From the NCBI GenBank assembly GCA_034190875.2, contig CM067344.1, positions 15,045,649-15,109,648 of the forward strand: a stretch of 64,000 nt of DNA. Reading direction: 5' to 3'. The notes beneath the pieces were generated by a model. The model saw nothing but the letters and a program-made list of their open reading frames with translations. It was not told where the DNA came from and did no database searches. Of the stretch, positions 62,429 to 64,000 are shown piece after piece; within the stretch, counting starts at the first letter, position 1; every line of letters starts with the position of its first letter. The position numbers and the translations under genes are program-made. Source of the DNA: Urechis unicinctus (taxonomy: Eukaryota; Annelida; Polychaeta; Xenopneusta; Urechidae).

Positions 62429-62490
62429 GTTTTTTTTCAGACCTTTCTGCCAGAGCAGTGGTCTATATAAACAAAACAAATGAACAGCAA

Positions 62491-63060
62491 TTACTTTACA
62501 AAGTGTACAAAGAGATGATTAAACCAGAGCAGTCTTATTCTAGAATTGTAACGTGAAGTACATAGCAAAATAGATTGAATAAACATATTGTCAGATTGAT
62601 CTAATCTACATATGAACCGAAAAATTATGTTGCGGATTACAGAAGAGCAGTGTGGTACATCTATACCTGTGCACAGATTGCTAGTACTTTCATATTTAGA
62701 TAAATTTAACATACATTTGAGCATATTATGGTACGATATTTACTAATATAAGCTGAACTGTATACATAGGTGAACAAAAACAGTAATACTACACATATGA
62801 AATTCACGCATTAATATATTTCCATGGGCATAATGCTGCCAACATTGTCTGGCAATATCATCATCGTCATCATTTAAGTTATCATTCTAAACATGACCAA
62901 GGGATTTAAAATCCCCTTTAATACACTCTTGGCATTTATACTTCCACTAACCAAATCAATGTACAGATTTAATAGACAGGGAGAGAGAATATTCGCTGCC
63001 TCACACCATTTGATACCATGAATGTATTTGAGACTACCTTGCCCCAGCGAACGCAATGAT
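62491..63060 (-). mobile_element. Possible decayed non-LTR retrotransposon (RT remnants)
   Basis: The frame at 62874-63101 has ILSPCLLNLYID, reminiscent of the LSPxLFNLYI motif of LINE reverse transcriptases. The frame at 62491-62724 (SSVIRNIIFRFICRLDQSDN) resembles a LINE 3' region. No intact domain and no clear ends. This is a weak call. Confidence 0.25.
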
Positions 63061-63102
63061 CTTGCTAGTAGGTCACGGAGCATCAAGAAGATCACTCCCA
63101 CC

Positions 63103-63384
63103 CCCGGGGGGGCACTTATGTGTATAGACGTAGTATATATGTGCCGCGCGACGGGGTATGTTTTTTCGGCCTCTCGACTTGTACGACGGGTTTTTTGGCC
63201 TCATACTTGTACGACGGGGTATGTTTTTCAACTTCAAATCTGTTCGACGGGTTATACATTCGCATAATACCTTGTACGACGGGGTATGCTTTTTGGCCAT
63301 TTTGACCTTGTACGACGGGTGCGGGTTTTTAGGTCCCGCGGCACACCCCTATCCAGAATAAGGCCAAGTGCCCCCCCCCCCGGG
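63103..63384 (+). mobile_element. 282-bp MITE, second full copy, 8-bp TSD
   Basis: CCCGGGGGGGCACTT at the left and AAGTGCCCC(n)GGG at the right, with CTCCCACC directly repeated at 63095-63102 and 63385-63392. Interior matches the reverse complement of 35163-35452 closely, including TAGGTCCCGCGGCACACCCC near the right end. Confidence 0.88.
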
Positions 63385-63463
63385 CTCCCACCCCACAGCG
63401 CCACGAATGTAAACATCTACAGCCACAGTCTGGAGGGCTGCTGCTGCATTTTAAGATAGTTCA

Positions 63464-63901
63464 GTGATCACTCCAAGTGCCCTGGAAAGCTGTACTCTCC
63501 GGCAAGCTGTACACATGGTCACCCAGCCAGAGCTGGCCCGCATGATCCAAAATCAGTGCATAAGTTGGCTCGTGATTCTGTATGACCATTTGCTCCGCCA
63601 CAGAAAGCTTGCATACAATAAGAGAGACACACTGTGGAACATCATCCTGAAAGTACCACCTAGCGGCATGAAAGGCATCTTGTTGCTCGTTGAAGACCCA
63701 GCCTATTCGTCATTTGCCTGGAAGAACGCAACAAGAACGCTCTGTGACTCGGCATGAGGTCTACTAAAGACGACCACCTCCGTGGCGCGTGGAAGAATGT
63801 GTCTGAGGGTGTCACTATCCAGATCACCAAGCTAAATGTATGAGATTATGGACACCGAGCTGAACACCAAGGATGGCCAGTTCCTCAACGTAGTCTTCTA
63901 A
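63464..63901 (+). pseudogene. Broken fragment of a Polinton/Maverick-type capsid-like gene
   Basis: Open frame 63464-63757 starts at GTG, not ATG, and includes KRDTLWNIILKVPPSGMKGI and LLLVEDPAYSSF. After its stop, recognisable residues continue in another frame at 63769-63840 (DDHLRGAWKNVSEGVTIQIT), then return to the first frame to TAA 63899-63901 (MDTELNTKDGQFLNVVF). From memory of the family this resembles F54H12.2-like proteins, which occur in Polinton-type elements of invertebrates. At least two frameshifts and one stop make it non-functional. The left part is missing. Confidence 0.45.
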
Positions 63902-64000
63902 TTTTGCGTTTCCAGATGGCCATCGTTTGTGGCCAGACTAGGTGTGAAAAAAACCGTCTTCATGCTACTTGAGGGCGCCTTCCAACGTATTGATATCCTC

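Overview
The window is animal nuclear DNA: AT-rich, with GT-AG introns, metazoan-specific gene families (Polycomb-type CBX, EXOC7/Exo70, an SLC16 monocarboxylate-type transporter, a KMT5B/C-like exon set), a Ty3/Gypsy retrotransposon, MITEs, long microsatellites and an 18 kb satellite. I see no rRNA, tRNA or CRISPR. An invertebrate is likely; the species cannot be told from the sequence.

1-18885 is a head-to-tail array with a period near 4.1 kb. Each full unit carries the last exon of EXOC7 on + and the last exon (AT-hooks plus Pc box) of a Polycomb CBX gene on -. The array is therefore an amplified junction between two convergent genes. Unit 1 has lost the CBX exon, unit 5 is a hybrid of a homogenised left part and a diverged right part, and a decayed sixth piece has lost the EXOC7 exon. 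The complete CBX gene (five coding exons, 388 aa) can be reconstructed on the minus strand from 22398 down to 17416. The upstream exons of EXOC7 lie outside the window to the left.

22700-29265 is (TA)n DNA holding a Gypsy element on the minus strand (23353-28609). Its LTRs differ by one homopolymer base, yet its integrase HHCC/DDE core is missing. 30561-32686 (-) is a complete five-exon SLC16-like gene of 475 aa. 29707-35452 also holds copies of a MITE with 8-bp target duplications; a second full copy is at 63103-63384.

35812-37048 is a (GATA)n array followed by a cluster of GGTCCTTTTG palindromes. 37543-55265 is a satellite with 50/51-bp monomers and nested higher-order repeats up to 5.2 kb, flanked by diverged direct repeats of host sequence.

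55451-58546 (-) holds exons of a KMT5B/C (Suv4-20) homologue. The N-terminal domain is present, but no SET domain follows; the last N-domain exon is phase-compatible with an unrelated C-terminal exon, and one exon carries a frameshift. The right end (59360-64000) is minisatellite, a GATA/GCTC composite microsatellite, a possible decayed LINE, a MITE and a broken Polinton-type capsid-like gene fragment.
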